In this document: in pieces, positions 8,171 through 15,141 of the stretch
How positions within the stretch are numbered: position 1 is the first letter of the stretch
Layout: each line of letters opens with the position of its first letter
NCBI GenBank assembly: GCA_017441825.1
Contig: JAFRVD010000008.1
Location: 1 to 33,851, forward strand
Reading direction: 5' to 3'
DNA: 33,851 nt
From: Lachnospiraceae bacterium
Lineage (GTDB): Bacteria > Bacillota > Clostridia > Lachnospirales > Lachnospiraceae
Position numbers and translations under genes: made by a program
Notes under the pieces: model-generated
The model's database searches: none
Seen by the model: only the letters and a program-made list of their open reading frames with translations
What the model was told of the DNA's origin: nothing

Positions 8171-8209
8171 ATAATGAAGGGCGGCTTTTCGGAGCCGCCT
8201 TTTCATTAT
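8171..8209. terminator. Bidirectional intrinsic terminator after hppA
   Basis: A GGCGGCT/AGCCGCC stem around TTTCGG, extended outward by ATAATGA/TCATTAT (8171-8177 and 8203-8209), with A-rich sequence on one side and T-rich on the other. It begins 27 bases after the hppA stop codon. Confidence 0.85.
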
Positions 8210-8246
8210 GCAAATACCCTTTATTTCACGCGGAATTCATATTCAT

Positions 8247-8256
8247 GCGGTATGAT
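8247..8256 (+). promoter_or_regulatory. Putative -10 region GCGGTATGAT of the ABC operon
   Basis: TATGAT (8251-8256) preceded by GCGG. There is no good -35 at 16-18 bases upstream. The same ten bases GCGGTATGAT occur at both putative promoters of the divergent region near 15033-15098. This lies about 80 bases before the ABC ATPase start and is the only promoter candidate between the terminator and the gene. Confidence 0.4.
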
Positions 8257-8336
8257 GAGGCCCATGGAGGCACCGCGTGAGAAGCGGCATCATTTCCGAG
8301 GCGTGTACACACTACCCGGAAGGGAGAGGAGAAACA

Positions 8337-9365
8337 TTGATCGAGGTTAGGAATCTGACAAAAAAATATGGTGATCACTACGCCATAGAAGATCTGAACT
8401 TCACCATCGAAAAAGGGAAGATCTATGGCTTCCTGGGTCCGAACGGCGCAGGCAAGTCGACCACCATGAACATCATAACGGGCTGCCTTGCCGCTACGGC
8501 GGGAGAAGTGACCATAGACGGCCACGACATCTTTGAAGAGCCCACGGAAGCGAAGAAGCTGATCGGCTACCTTCCGGAGCTGCCGCCGGTCTATCTGGAC
8601 CGCACCATCCGTGAATACCTGAAATTTGTTGCGGAGGCGAAGGGTGTCGCGAAGGCGGACATTAAGGCCCAGATCGAAAAGGCCATGGAATACACGAAGA
8701 TCACGGATTATCAGGACCGGCTCATCAAGAATCTGAGTAAGGGCTACCGGCAGCGCGTGGGCATCGCGCAGGCGCTTATAGGGGACCCCGAGCTCATCAT
8801 CCTGGACGAGCCGACAGTCGGCCTGGATCCGCAGCAGATCATCGAGATCCGCGACCTGATCTCTTCCCTCCGGGGCGAGCACACGGTCATTCTTTCGAGC
8901 CACATCCTCTCCGAGGTACAGGCGATCTGCGAGATCATCATGATCATCTCGAGAGGCCATATGGTGGCAGTGGATACGCCGGACAACCTCGAGCACCTGT
9001 TTGAAGGCATGACCACTGTCGAGCTTCTCATGGAAGGCTCTCAGGCTGTAGTGGAGGCTGCACTCAAGGATCTTGAGAATGTTTCGTCCCTTATGGCCGA
9101 AGAGGAGGAAGACGGCGTGACCAAAGTCGTCCTGACCTCTGAAACGGACGACGAAAGGACGCTCTGCCGGAACATCTTCACCATCGCGCGGGCACTCGAC
9201 CTCCCCATCCTGCAGATGAAGACGGACAAGGCGTCGCTCGAGGATATCTTTATTGAACTTACCAACAGTGAAACGGATGAGGACGAGGAGGAAGCTTCGG
9301 AAGTTCCCGAACTCATCTCTTCAGACCCGGGAAAGGAGGAAGACACCAGTGAAAGCGGTCTATAA
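8337..9365 (+). CDS. ABC transporter ATP-binding protein (GldA/CcmA-like)
   Basis: A 342-residue ATPase that would power the neighbouring GldF/GldG-type membrane components. Walker A is GPNGAGKST, the signature is LSKGYRQRVGIAQAL (Lys in place of the usual Gly), and Walker B is LIILDEPTVGLDP, followed by the H-loop region ILSSHILSE. A C-terminal extension after about residue 215 ends in an acidic Glu/Asp-rich tail. I chose the TTG at 8337, which gives LIEVRNLTKKYG as the conserved N-terminus and has AGGGAGAGGAG just upstream. An ATG 60 bases earlier adds 20 residues unlike the family. The 3' end overlaps the permease gene by 17 bases. The substrate is unknown. Confidence 0.9.
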   Translation: MIEVRNLTKKYGDHYAIEDLNFTIEKGKIYGFLGPNGAGKSTTMNIITGCLAATAGEVTIDGHDIFEEPTEAKKLIGYLPELPPVYLDRTIREYLKFVAEAKGVAKADIKAQIEKAMEYTKITDYQDRLIKNLSKGYRQRVGIAQALIGDPELIILDEPTVGLDPQQIIEIRDLISSLRGEHTVILSSHILSEVQAICEIIMIISRGHMVAVDTPDNLEHLFEGMTTVELLMEGSQAVVEAALKDLENVSSLMAEEEEDGVTKVVLTSETDDERTLCRNIFTIARALDLPILQMKTDKASLEDIFIELTNSETDEDEEEASEVPELISSDPGKEEDTSESGL

Positions 9366-10212
9366 GAACGAGCTGTCCACTTATTTTACGACGCTGACCG
9401 GCTACGTCTTCTGTGCGTTCCTTCTTTTCTTTGCCGGACTGTATACGACCATCATCTGCTTAAAGAACCAGTTCGTCGAATTTGAGTACGTGCTTGGCAA
9501 CATGTGCTTCGTATTCTTCATCATCGTCCCGGTCCTCACCATGCGCGTGCTTGCGGAGGAGCGCCGCCAGAAGACGGACCAGCTGCTGTACTCCCTGCCC
9601 ATTTCGACCACCGAGGTCGTCCTTGGAAAGTACCTTGCGCTGCTCACGGTCCTTCTGCTGCCGCTTGCAGTGATCTGCCTGTATCCGCTGGTTTTAAGCC
9701 TTTACGGCGCGATCAACCTGACGGGCTGTTTCCTTGCGATCCTCGCCTTCTTCTTTGTGGGCGCGGCATTCCTTGCGATCGGCATGTTCGTCTCCAGCCT
9801 GACCGAAAGCCAGGCGCTTGCCGCCGGCCTCTGCTTCGTGATCCTGCTCGTCAACTACTTCCTCACCACCATCACCGGCTATATTTCCTCGAAGGCCGTG
9901 GTCTCGTTCGTGGGGCTTCTTGCGGTGGCAGCGGTCATCGCACTTATCATTTACCTGATGACCAGAAACTACTATATCAGCGTGGTCATGCTGATCGTTT
10001 CCGCAGCGGCCATCTTCATCACCTACGTCAATAACCAGTCGGCGTACAGCGGGCTTCTGCCGAAGATCCTGAACAAGCTGGCGCTGTTCGACCGCTATTA
10101 TACCTTTATGTCGGGAACGTTCAACCTGACGGATATCGTATTCTACATCAGCGTTGCGGCGGTCTTCATTTTCCTGAGCGTCCAGTCCCTGGAGAAGAGG
10201 AGGTGGAGTTAA
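9349..10212 (+). CDS. ABC transporter permease, GldF-like (ABC-2 type)
   Basis: A 287-residue integral membrane protein with about six hydrophobic helices and the N-terminal pattern VKAVYKNELSTYFTTLTGYV typical of GldF/ABC-2 permeases. LTMRVLAEERRQKTDQLLYS in the first cytosolic loop matches the coupling region that contacts the ATPase. I start it at GTG 9349 because AAAGGAGG lies just before it and this matches the family N-terminus; a longer frame would run back inside the ATPase gene. The overlap with the ATPase and the zero-gap junction with the next gene (ATG at 10213) indicate one operon. Homologues in Bacteroidetes act with GldA and GldG in gliding and secretion. In Clostridia the role is unknown and gliding is not implied. 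Confidence 0.88.
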   Translation: MKAVYKNELSTYFTTLTGYVFCAFLLFFAGLYTTIICLKNQFVEFEYVLGNMCFVFFIIVPVLTMRVLAEERRQKTDQLLYSLPISTTEVVLGKYLALLTVLLLPLAVICLYPLVLSLYGAINLTGCFLAILAFFFVGAAFLAIGMFVSSLTESQALAAGLCFVILLVNYFLTTITGYISSKAVVSFVGLLAVAAVIALIIYLMTRNYYISVVMLIVSAAAIFITYVNNQSAYSGLLPKILNKLALFDRYYTFMSGTFNLTDIVFYISVAAVFIFLSVQSLEKRRWS

Positions 10213-11670
10213 ATGAAAAAATTCCTGAATTCATTTAAGACCCGCTCCTTCCGTGTGGGCGGCTACAGCGTGTTTGCCACACTGATCCTCGTAGGCATTG
10301 TGGTCCTCGTGAACGTAGCGGTGAACGCCCTGCCGAAGCGCTATACCGAGATCGATACCTCGGGGCTCAAGCTGTTCACTTTGTCGGACGAAAGCAAGGA
10401 CCTCGTAAGGAAGCTTGACGAGGACATCACGATCTACTGGCTGACCACGAAGCCGGACGATTCGATCGGCAACCTCCTTGACCGCTACGAGGGCCTGGGC
10501 TCCCATATCAAGGTCGTACAGATAGACCCTGAGGAAAATCCGACCTTTATCAACAAATACGACCTCACATATTATACGGACAACAGCCTGATCGTGGATG
10601 GCGGCGAACGCTTCCGCTATATCAGAAACGCGGATATCTTTGTAAAGAACTTTGATTACACGGACGTCGAGTACTACAACGCGTACGGCGAGTATCCTTC
10701 CACCACCACCTTTGACGGGGAAGGCGCAGTAACCAGCGCGATCAACTACGTGGTCTTCGCGAACCTGCCGAAGGTATACTGCCTGACCGGCCACGGCGAA
10801 TCGGACCTCGATGAAGATTTCGAGAACAGCCTGAAGAAGGAGAACATGGAGCTTGCCGAACTTTCTCTGATCTCCGAGGGCAGCATTCCCGAAGACTGCA
10901 GCGTGCTTCTCTGTCTGAACCCGACCGGAGATTTCACGGAAGAGGACGTGGAAGCGATCCGGACCTACCTCGATGAAGGCGGAAAGATGATGCTGCTGAC
11001 CTCCCTCATGACGCGCGACGACCAGCGTCCGAATATCCAGGCGCTCATGGCCGGATACCACGTGATCGAGCAGCCCGGCTTCGTGGTCGAGGGAGATTCA
11101 AAATACTATCAGTCGGGCTATCCGTATTACCTGCTGCCGAACATCAAATCGCATACCATCACGAAGCCTCTCCTGGACGGCAACTACCGCGTATTTGTGC
11201 CTTACGCCACCGGAACGAAGACGGATGCAGAGGACTACTGGAATCCGGGCGAAACGATCACGAGCCTTCTCCGTACGTCCTCAAGCGCTTACACGAAGTT
11301 CCTGAATTACGAGACGCTTGAAAAGGAAGAGGGGGATATTGAAGGCCCCTTCAACGTGGGCGTACTGGTAGAGCAGGATGCGGCAAACGGGGAAAGCACT
11401 AAGATCGTCTGGTTTACCTCCGCGTTCCTTGTCGATAAGAACGCGAGTGCGATGGTCTCGGGCGGCAACCAGGACCTGTTCATCAACGCGATGAGCTATC
11501 TCACGGAAAATGAGAGCGGCATCTCGATCCACGCGAAGAGCCTTTCAGAGGATTACCTGCAGATCAACGCTTCCTCCGTGACATTCTGGGAGGTCCTGAT
11601 CATCGGCGTGATCCCGGCCATTCTGCTCATTGCAGGCATATATGTCTTTATCAGAAGACGGAGGAAATAA
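10213..11670 (+). CDS. GldG-family ABC-associated membrane protein
   Basis: The 485-residue protein has a transmembrane helix at about residues 19-40 (YSVFATLILVGIVVLVNVAV), a long extracellular domain, and a second helix near the C-terminus (VLIIGVIPAILLIAGIYVFI) before an Arg/Lys tail. This is the layout of the GldG / ABC-type uncharacterised transport family. Family-like stretches include KLFTLSDESKDLVRKLDEDI near the start, VYCLTGHGESDLDEDFENSL in the middle, and an Asp-rich DEGGKMMLLTSLM strand. It should form a complex with the preceding permease and ATPase. The gene follows the permease with no gap, and its stop TAA overlaps the next ATG by one base. The ligand is not known. There is no sign of truncation. 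Confidence 0.85.
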   Translation: MKKFLNSFKTRSFRVGGYSVFATLILVGIVVLVNVAVNALPKRYTEIDTSGLKLFTLSDESKDLVRKLDEDITIYWLTTKPDDSIGNLLDRYEGLGSHIKVVQIDPEENPTFINKYDLTYYTDNSLIVDGGERFRYIRNADIFVKNFDYTDVEYYNAYGEYPSTTTFDGEGAVTSAINYVVFANLPKVYCLTGHGESDLDEDFENSLKKENMELAELSLISEGSIPEDCSVLLCLNPTGDFTEEDVEAIRTYLDEGGKMMLLTSLMTRDDQRPNIQALMAGYHVIEQPGFVVEGDSKYYQSGYPYYLLPNIKSHTITKPLLDGNYRVFVPYATGTKTDAEDYWNPGETITSLLRTSSSAYTKFLNYETLEKEEGDIEGPFNVGVLVEQDAANGESTKIVWFTSAFLVDKNASAMVSGGNQDLFINAMSYLTENESGISIHAKSLSEDYLQINASSVTFWEVLIIGVIPAILLIAGIYVFIRRRRK

Positions 11671-12677
11671 TGAAACGAGGAGGAAAACTGCTGCTGCTTC
11701 TTGTAGTGCTTGCGGTCCTGGGCGTGGGCGCCTATGTGGCTGTCAAGCTTGGAGAGCAGGCGGAAGAGCGCGAGAGGGCCGCGGCTGAGACCACGGAGAA
11801 GGAGACCTATGCGGTCAGCGAGCTCACGGCGGACGATATCACGAAGATCAGCTGGGAGACCGCCGATGAATCTCTGTCCTTCGAAAAAGTGAACGGGGAA
11901 TGGAAGAACACCGCGGACGACGCGTTCCCGGTCAACGGAAGCGTGATCGACAGCCAGGTGGAGACCATCCTCAGCGTCACGACAGGAAAGGAGATCCAGA
12001 ACACCGAGGACAAGTCCCAGTTCGGCTTCGATACGCCGGCCGTCAAGGTCACCCTGAACGATGAGATCGAATACGTCTTTGGCAACCCGACGAATCTGAC
12101 GCAGGGGCGGTTCCTGCTTCTGAACGACAAGGTTTATACAGTGGATTACAGCCTGGCGAGGGACCTGAGCCTAACGGAGGGCGACGTCCTTATGTATGAC
12201 GAGGTGCCGGAGATGGCGTACGTTGTGGAGTACAGGGCAGACTGTCCCTCGGAGGACTTCCACGTAGATCTCATCTATATCCTGCAGGGGGAAGAGGACG
12301 GCAGCGGCAGCTTCTACATCCGCGACGACATGAGCCGCACGATCTCCCAGGACCAGACCATCTCTCTGGTCAACAATATCTACACCACAAAGTTCAAGCA
12401 CTGCGTGAACTACAACGCGGCCCCGGAAGATCTTGCACAGTACGGGCTGGATGAGCCTGTCATGACCATCTGGCTGAAGTACGTGAACAAGGCCGGGGAG
12501 ACCGGCGAGTATACGGTGTACCTGGGCTACGCCACGGACGAAGTCGGGAATTACCGCTACGCGAAGCTTCCGGACTCCAATATGATCTACGCGTACGACG
12601 GCTACATCTACAACAACGTGCTCCTGAAGACCTACGATTACCTTGAAGACAGGGCGAAGTTCGATTCAACGGAATGA
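11670..12677 (+). CDS. DUF4340-type membrane-anchored protein
   Basis: A 335-residue protein with one N-terminal helix (LLLLLVVLAVLGVGAYVAVK, about residues 6-25) and a long outside domain after a charged Glu/Lys linker. The repeated pattern of a strand (ITKISWETADESLSFEKVNG), EWKNTADDAFPVNGSVIDSQ and FGFDTPAVKVTL, recurring later as LAQYGLDEPVMTIWLKYVNK, is characteristic of DUF4340 proteins. These regularly accompany GldF/GldG-type transporters in Clostridia. It probably sits on the outer face of the same complex. It is the last gene of the operon, and a strong terminator follows at 12704. The biochemical role is unknown. Confidence 0.82.
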   Translation: MKRGGKLLLLLVVLAVLGVGAYVAVKLGEQAEERERAAAETTEKETYAVSELTADDITKISWETADESLSFEKVNGEWKNTADDAFPVNGSVIDSQVETILSVTTGKEIQNTEDKSQFGFDTPAVKVTLNDEIEYVFGNPTNLTQGRFLLLNDKVYTVDYSLARDLSLTEGDVLMYDEVPEMAYVVEYRADCPSEDFHVDLIYILQGEEDGSGSFYIRDDMSRTISQDQTISLVNNIYTTKFKHCVNYNAAPEDLAQYGLDEPVMTIWLKYVNKAGETGEYTVYLGYATDEVGNYRYAKLPDSNMIYAYDGYIYNNVLLKTYDYLEDRAKFDSTE

Positions 12678-12703
12678 GGGACGTGAAAAACTGAAAAGTC
12701 TAG

Positions 12704-12740
12704 ATGATGTGCAGGACATAAAGGTCTTGCACATCATTTT
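12704..12740 (+). terminator. Intrinsic terminator of the ABC operon
   Basis: Stem ATGATGTGCA (12704-12713) with TGCACATCAT (12728-12737), an inner GAC/GTC pairing, then TTT. Its right arm contains the TTGCAC used as the -35 of the next promoter. Confidence 0.85.
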
Positions 12741-12755
12741 GTTTAGTGATATGAT
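12727..12755 (+). promoter_or_regulatory. Promoter for the four-TM protein gene
   Basis: TTGCAC (12727-12732), 17-base spacer, TATGAT (12750-12755). The -35 lies inside the right arm of the preceding terminator. The leader to the ATG at 12856 is about 95 bases. Confidence 0.6.
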
Positions 12756-12855
12756 TTATTCAATAGTGTAAATGAGCATCTGGCAGGACCGCATAAGCCT
12801 GGTTCTGTCATATGATTTCAGCTTCACAAAATGAAAGAAAAGGAGATCACCTGTC

Positions 12856-13680
12856 ATGGCAGAAACAAAAGAGCGTAAAATCGTCAGAGCTGACGGTACG
12901 CCGGCAAAAAAGCCTGCGCCTAAGAGCAGCTCCGGCAATAAGCCGAAGAACACGAATTCCGGATCCGGAAAGAAGGTCCAGGAAGCGGCTCCGGTCGGAA
13001 ACGCTACCGGTCTTCGCGTAGGCGCCATCATCCTCTGGGTCGCGGCCATTGCTTTTGAAGTTCTTGCGATCCTTGTCCTGTTCGGAAAGATCAATCTCAC
13101 GTTCCTTCCGCAGATCTGGCAGCTTATCATCTTCATCGTGCTGGACCTTGTATGCCTGATCATCGGCTCCCAGCTCTGGAAAAAGGCGAATCACATCGAT
13201 CCCGCGTCGGAGAAGAACCAGCTTAAATTCTGGCTTTGGAACAACATGGGCGTGATCGTAGCTGCATTTGCGTTTATTCCCTTCATCATCCTGACGCTGA
13301 CGAATAAAACCGCAGACAAGAAGACCAAGACGATCGCGACCGTTGCAGCGGCAGTTGCGCTTCTTATCGGCGGCGCTGCGTCCATAGACTATAACCCGGT
13401 CTCTGCTGAAGAGAAGGCAGCGGCTATGGAGGAAGTTACCGGAGACGTTTACTGGTCTCCGTTCGGCCATGTGTATCATACGCACGATGACTGCCAGGCG
13501 CTTGCGAATTCCGAAACACTGACCGTGGGCGACGTGGAGCAGGCCATTGCGTCCAACCGTACGCGTCTCTGCGCGTTCTGCGCGAAGAAGGACGATATCA
13601 CGAACGTCCGTCTGGATGAGATCACGGAAGCCATTGTGGACGAGGTGGAGCTGGAGCCTGAAGCGGCACCGGCAGAATAA
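12856..13680 (+). CDS. Four-helix membrane protein with C-terminal Cys/His motif
   Basis: I do not recognise this 274-residue protein as a named family. Residues 1-50 are a disordered basic N-terminus rich in Lys, Pro and Ser. Four hydrophobic segments follow at about 54-77, 86-106, 128-148 and 158-176. The C-terminal part (about 200-245) contains GHVYHTHDDCQAL and, 30 residues on, LCAFCAKK. His/Cys in YHTxxDC plus a CxxC resembles small metal-binding modules found at the ends of many bacterial proteins with the pattern vYHt-C-L...C-x-x-C. A zinc or structural site is likely but not shown. The start has AAAAGGAGA 8 bases upstream. It may be cotranscribed with the next gene despite the hairpin at 13691. 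Confidence 0.75.
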   Translation: MAETKERKIVRADGTPAKKPAPKSSSGNKPKNTNSGSGKKVQEAAPVGNATGLRVGAIILWVAAIAFEVLAILVLFGKINLTFLPQIWQLIIFIVLDLVCLIIGSQLWKKANHIDPASEKNQLKFWLWNNMGVIVAAFAFIPFIILTLTNKTADKKTKTIATVAAAVALLIGGAASIDYNPVSAEEKAAAMEEVTGDVYWSPFGHVYHTHDDCQALANSETLTVGDVEQAIASNRTRLCAFCAKKDDITNVRLDEITEAIVDEVELEPEAAPAE

Positions 13681-13690
13681 ACACGATTTG

Positions 13691-13738
13691 GAACCGGCAG
13701 AGGACTGCGTGTAAGGCGCGGCGCTGCCGGTTCTCTTT
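13691..13738 (+). terminator. Hairpin between the membrane-protein and DUF937-like genes
   Basis: A perfect 10-base stem, GAACCGGCAG (13691-13700) with CTGCCGGTTC (13724-13733), followed by a weak TCTTT tail. The loop is 23 bases. No promoter is visible between it and the next gene, so it is probably a partial terminator or attenuator rather than a full stop. Confidence 0.5.
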
Positions 13739-13751
13739 GAAAGGAGAGCAG

Positions 13752-14642
13752 ATGGTTTTCAGCCATGTTTTTACGAAAGACGTGATCAAGGCGATCGCGA
13801 AGCAGACGGGCCAGACCCAGAAAACAACAGAGAAGGTCCTCCGGACGGCCATGCCGGAAATGGCGGCTAAAATGGAGGCGGACGCAAAGACGCAGGAGGG
13901 CCAGGCCAATATCCTGGGTACGCTTCAGCGGTCCACGGAAGTAGTCAAGGGTGCCGATGGCGTCGAAAGGAGCTTCCTCAATCCTTCCACGCTTCTTTCG
14001 GGGCTTTTGGGAAACAGCCTTTCCGGCATCCTCACGAATTCGTCTCAGGCGTCCGGTGCGTCTCAGGACGTCACGAGCCAGATCCTCGCGGCAGCGGCGC
14101 CGTACATGCTGAGCTCTCTGTTCAGCGGCGGCTCGAATGCTTCCGCAAATACGGCACAGCAGGCGGCAAGTACTGCGAATACGGCGTCACAGACAGCGAA
14201 TAACGCAAATAATTCGGCCGGTTCCGGGCTTGGCGGAGCTTTAGGCTCTGCTCTTCTCGGAAGCCTTTTAGGCGGCGGAAACAGCCAGAATTCGTCGAAT
14301 AACACGGCAGGGAATCTCGCCTCCGCACTTCTTGGCGGCTCCAATAACCAGCAGAGCTCCGGTGGCGGTTTAGGCGGCGCCTTAGGCTCAGCCCTTCTGG
14401 GAAGCCTTTTAGGCGGCGGACAGTCCTCAGGAAGCTCAAATTCCGGATCCGGGCTTGGCGGCGGGCTCCTTTCAAGCCTCGCAGGCTCTCTGTTCTCCGG
14501 AAACGATGAACCGGAGCCGGAACCGGAACAGCAGAGCTCCGGCGGTGGCGGCGGACTTCTCAACTTCTTCACGAGCCTCGTGTCCACGGATACGTCCGGG
14601 GACCGGTCGGTGCCGGAGGAGGAAGAAAACAAGGAGGAGTAA
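13752..14642 (+). CDS. DUF937-like protein with Gly/Leu repeats
   Basis: The N-terminal ~75 residues (about 10-55: KDVIKAIAKQTGQTQKTTEK, then LRTAMPEMAAKMEADAKTQE) resemble DUF937 proteins, helical domains of unknown function. After that the protein is Gly, Ser, Asn, Ala and Leu rich. An 18-residue unit, GLGGALGSALLGSLLGGG, occurs twice, at residues 159-176 and 206-223. The two copies differ at eight bases, all synonymous. A third degenerate copy, GLGGGLLSSLAGSLFSG, follows. The end is acidic (Glu/Pro rich). The glycine-zipper pattern suggests membrane insertion or self-assembly. There is no signal peptide. I start at ATG 13752 because AAGGAGAG lies 4 bases before it; the in-frame TTG at 13737 would precede the ribosome-binding site. 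Function unknown. Confidence 0.75.
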   Translation: MVFSHVFTKDVIKAIAKQTGQTQKTTEKVLRTAMPEMAAKMEADAKTQEGQANILGTLQRSTEVVKGADGVERSFLNPSTLLSGLLGNSLSGILTNSSQASGASQDVTSQILAAAAPYMLSSLFSGGSNASANTAQQAASTANTASQTANNANNSAGSGLGGALGSALLGSLLGGGNSQNSSNNTAGNLASALLGGSNNQQSSGGGLGGALGSALLGSLLGGGQSSGSSNSGSGLGGGLLSSLAGSLFSGNDEPEPEPEQQSSGGGGGLLNFFTSLVSTDTSGDRSVPEEEENKEE

Positions 14643-14644
14643 TA

Positions 14645-14746
14645 ATGAGTGGCTTAAGAGACAGCGGACCGCAATGCGAGGATCTTTCTGCGAACGGAGC
14701 GACCGCTGCGGCGAAGCCCTGTCAAAATGGAGAAGGCAGCCCGTAA
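14645..14746 (+). CDS. Possible 33-residue small protein
   Basis: An ATG three bases after the DUF937-like stop has a perfect AAGGAGGAG ribosome-binding site at the right distance. It opens a 33-codon frame with two Cys (in GPQCEDL and AKPCQNG) that ends inside the terminator hairpin at 14744-14746. The ribosome-binding site also encodes the last residues of the upstream gene, so it could be chance. The product has no hydrophobic segment and no family I know. Treat as a candidate only. Confidence 0.25.
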   Translation: MSGLRDSGPQCEDLSANGATAAAKPCQNGEGSP

Positions 14747-14758
14747 GGGCCGCCTTCT
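14731..14758. terminator. Terminator between convergent genes
   Basis: Stem AGAAGGC (14731-14737) with GCCTTCT (14752-14758) and inner GCCC/GGGC around GTAA. A T-rich run, ATTTTGAC, follows on the minus strand. It sits between the plus-strand genes ending at 14642/14746 and the minus-strand gene ending at 14763, so it can serve both. Confidence 0.75.
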
Positions 14759-14762
14759 CTTG

Positions 14763-14990
14763 TTATTCGTCAAACTCCAGCGTAATGAGGAACGACGATC
14801 CGTGCCGGACCTTGTCCACTATGACGCCGGAGGTGCTTGTGATCCGGTCCTGCGGGGCGAAGTTCCCAGACATGGCCACCGCGGGCTCCGCGGTGTAGTA
14901 ATACGCGCGGGGGAGACGCCCCTCCGTGATCTCGAGGCGGTCGCCCACCTCCGCAATATCGCGCTCCATCGTAAAGACCTCTTTCCGCAT
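14763..14990 (-). CDS. Small hypothetical protein, divergent from apt
   Basis: A 75-residue product starting MRKEVFTMERDIAEVGDRLE, with no family I recognise. It looks real for three reasons. ATG 14990 has GGGAGG 8 bases upstream. A good promoter (TTTACT-17-TATGAT) lies at 15033-15061. A terminator follows at 14731-14758. The N-terminal half is charged (helix-like), and the C-terminal half has alternating hydrophobic residues (ITSTSGVIVDKVRHGSSFLI) suggesting strands. It has no signal peptide and no Cys. A slightly longer form could start at 15014, but that ATG lacks a ribosome-binding site. Function unknown. Confidence 0.6.
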   Translation of the reverse strand: MRKEVFTMERDIAEVGDRLEITEGRLPRAYYYTAEPAVAMSGNFAPQDRITSTSGVIVDKVRHGSSFLITLEFDE

Positions 14991-15032
14991 TTCATCGACC
15001 TCCCGAAATATCATCGCCGCCGGGGCACTGCC

Positions 15033-15061
15033 ATCATACCGCGTCGTGCGGAAAAAGTAAA
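15033..15061 (-). promoter_or_regulatory. Minus-strand promoter of the small divergent gene
   Basis: Read on the minus strand: TTTACT, 17 bases, TATGAT (plus-strand 15033-15038). The -10 is preceded by GCGG, and CCGC-N5-GCGG (15039-15051 on the plus strand) forms an inverted repeat inside the spacer. Confidence 0.6.
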
Positions 15062-15069
15062 GAAACCCC

Positions 15070-15098
15070 TTTTAAAAACCGCTGAATGGCGGTATGAT
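15070..15098 (+). promoter_or_regulatory. apt: Promoter of the apt operon
   Basis: TTTTAA (15070-15075, weak), 17 bases, TATGAT (15093-15098). An inverted repeat ACCGC-N6-GCGGT (15078-15093) fills the spacer and touches the -10, a suitable place for a repressor. A similar repeat lies at the binding-lipoprotein promoter (19902-19914). Confidence 0.5.
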
Positions 15099-15141
15099 AA
15101 TAACGAATTCTTTCGGCTTGCCGGAGACAGGAGGAGTCCAC

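Noticed and set aside
7262-8206. 314-codon minus-strand frame over hppA
   Set aside because: It lies opposite transmembrane helices of a certain pyrophosphatase, giving a His/Asp/Arg-rich product typical of shadows.
8337-12677. Antibiotic or bacteriocin exporter reading of the ABC operon
   Set aside because: The GldG-like and DUF4340 partners are distinctive and no peptide gene lies beside it; no substrate can be assigned.
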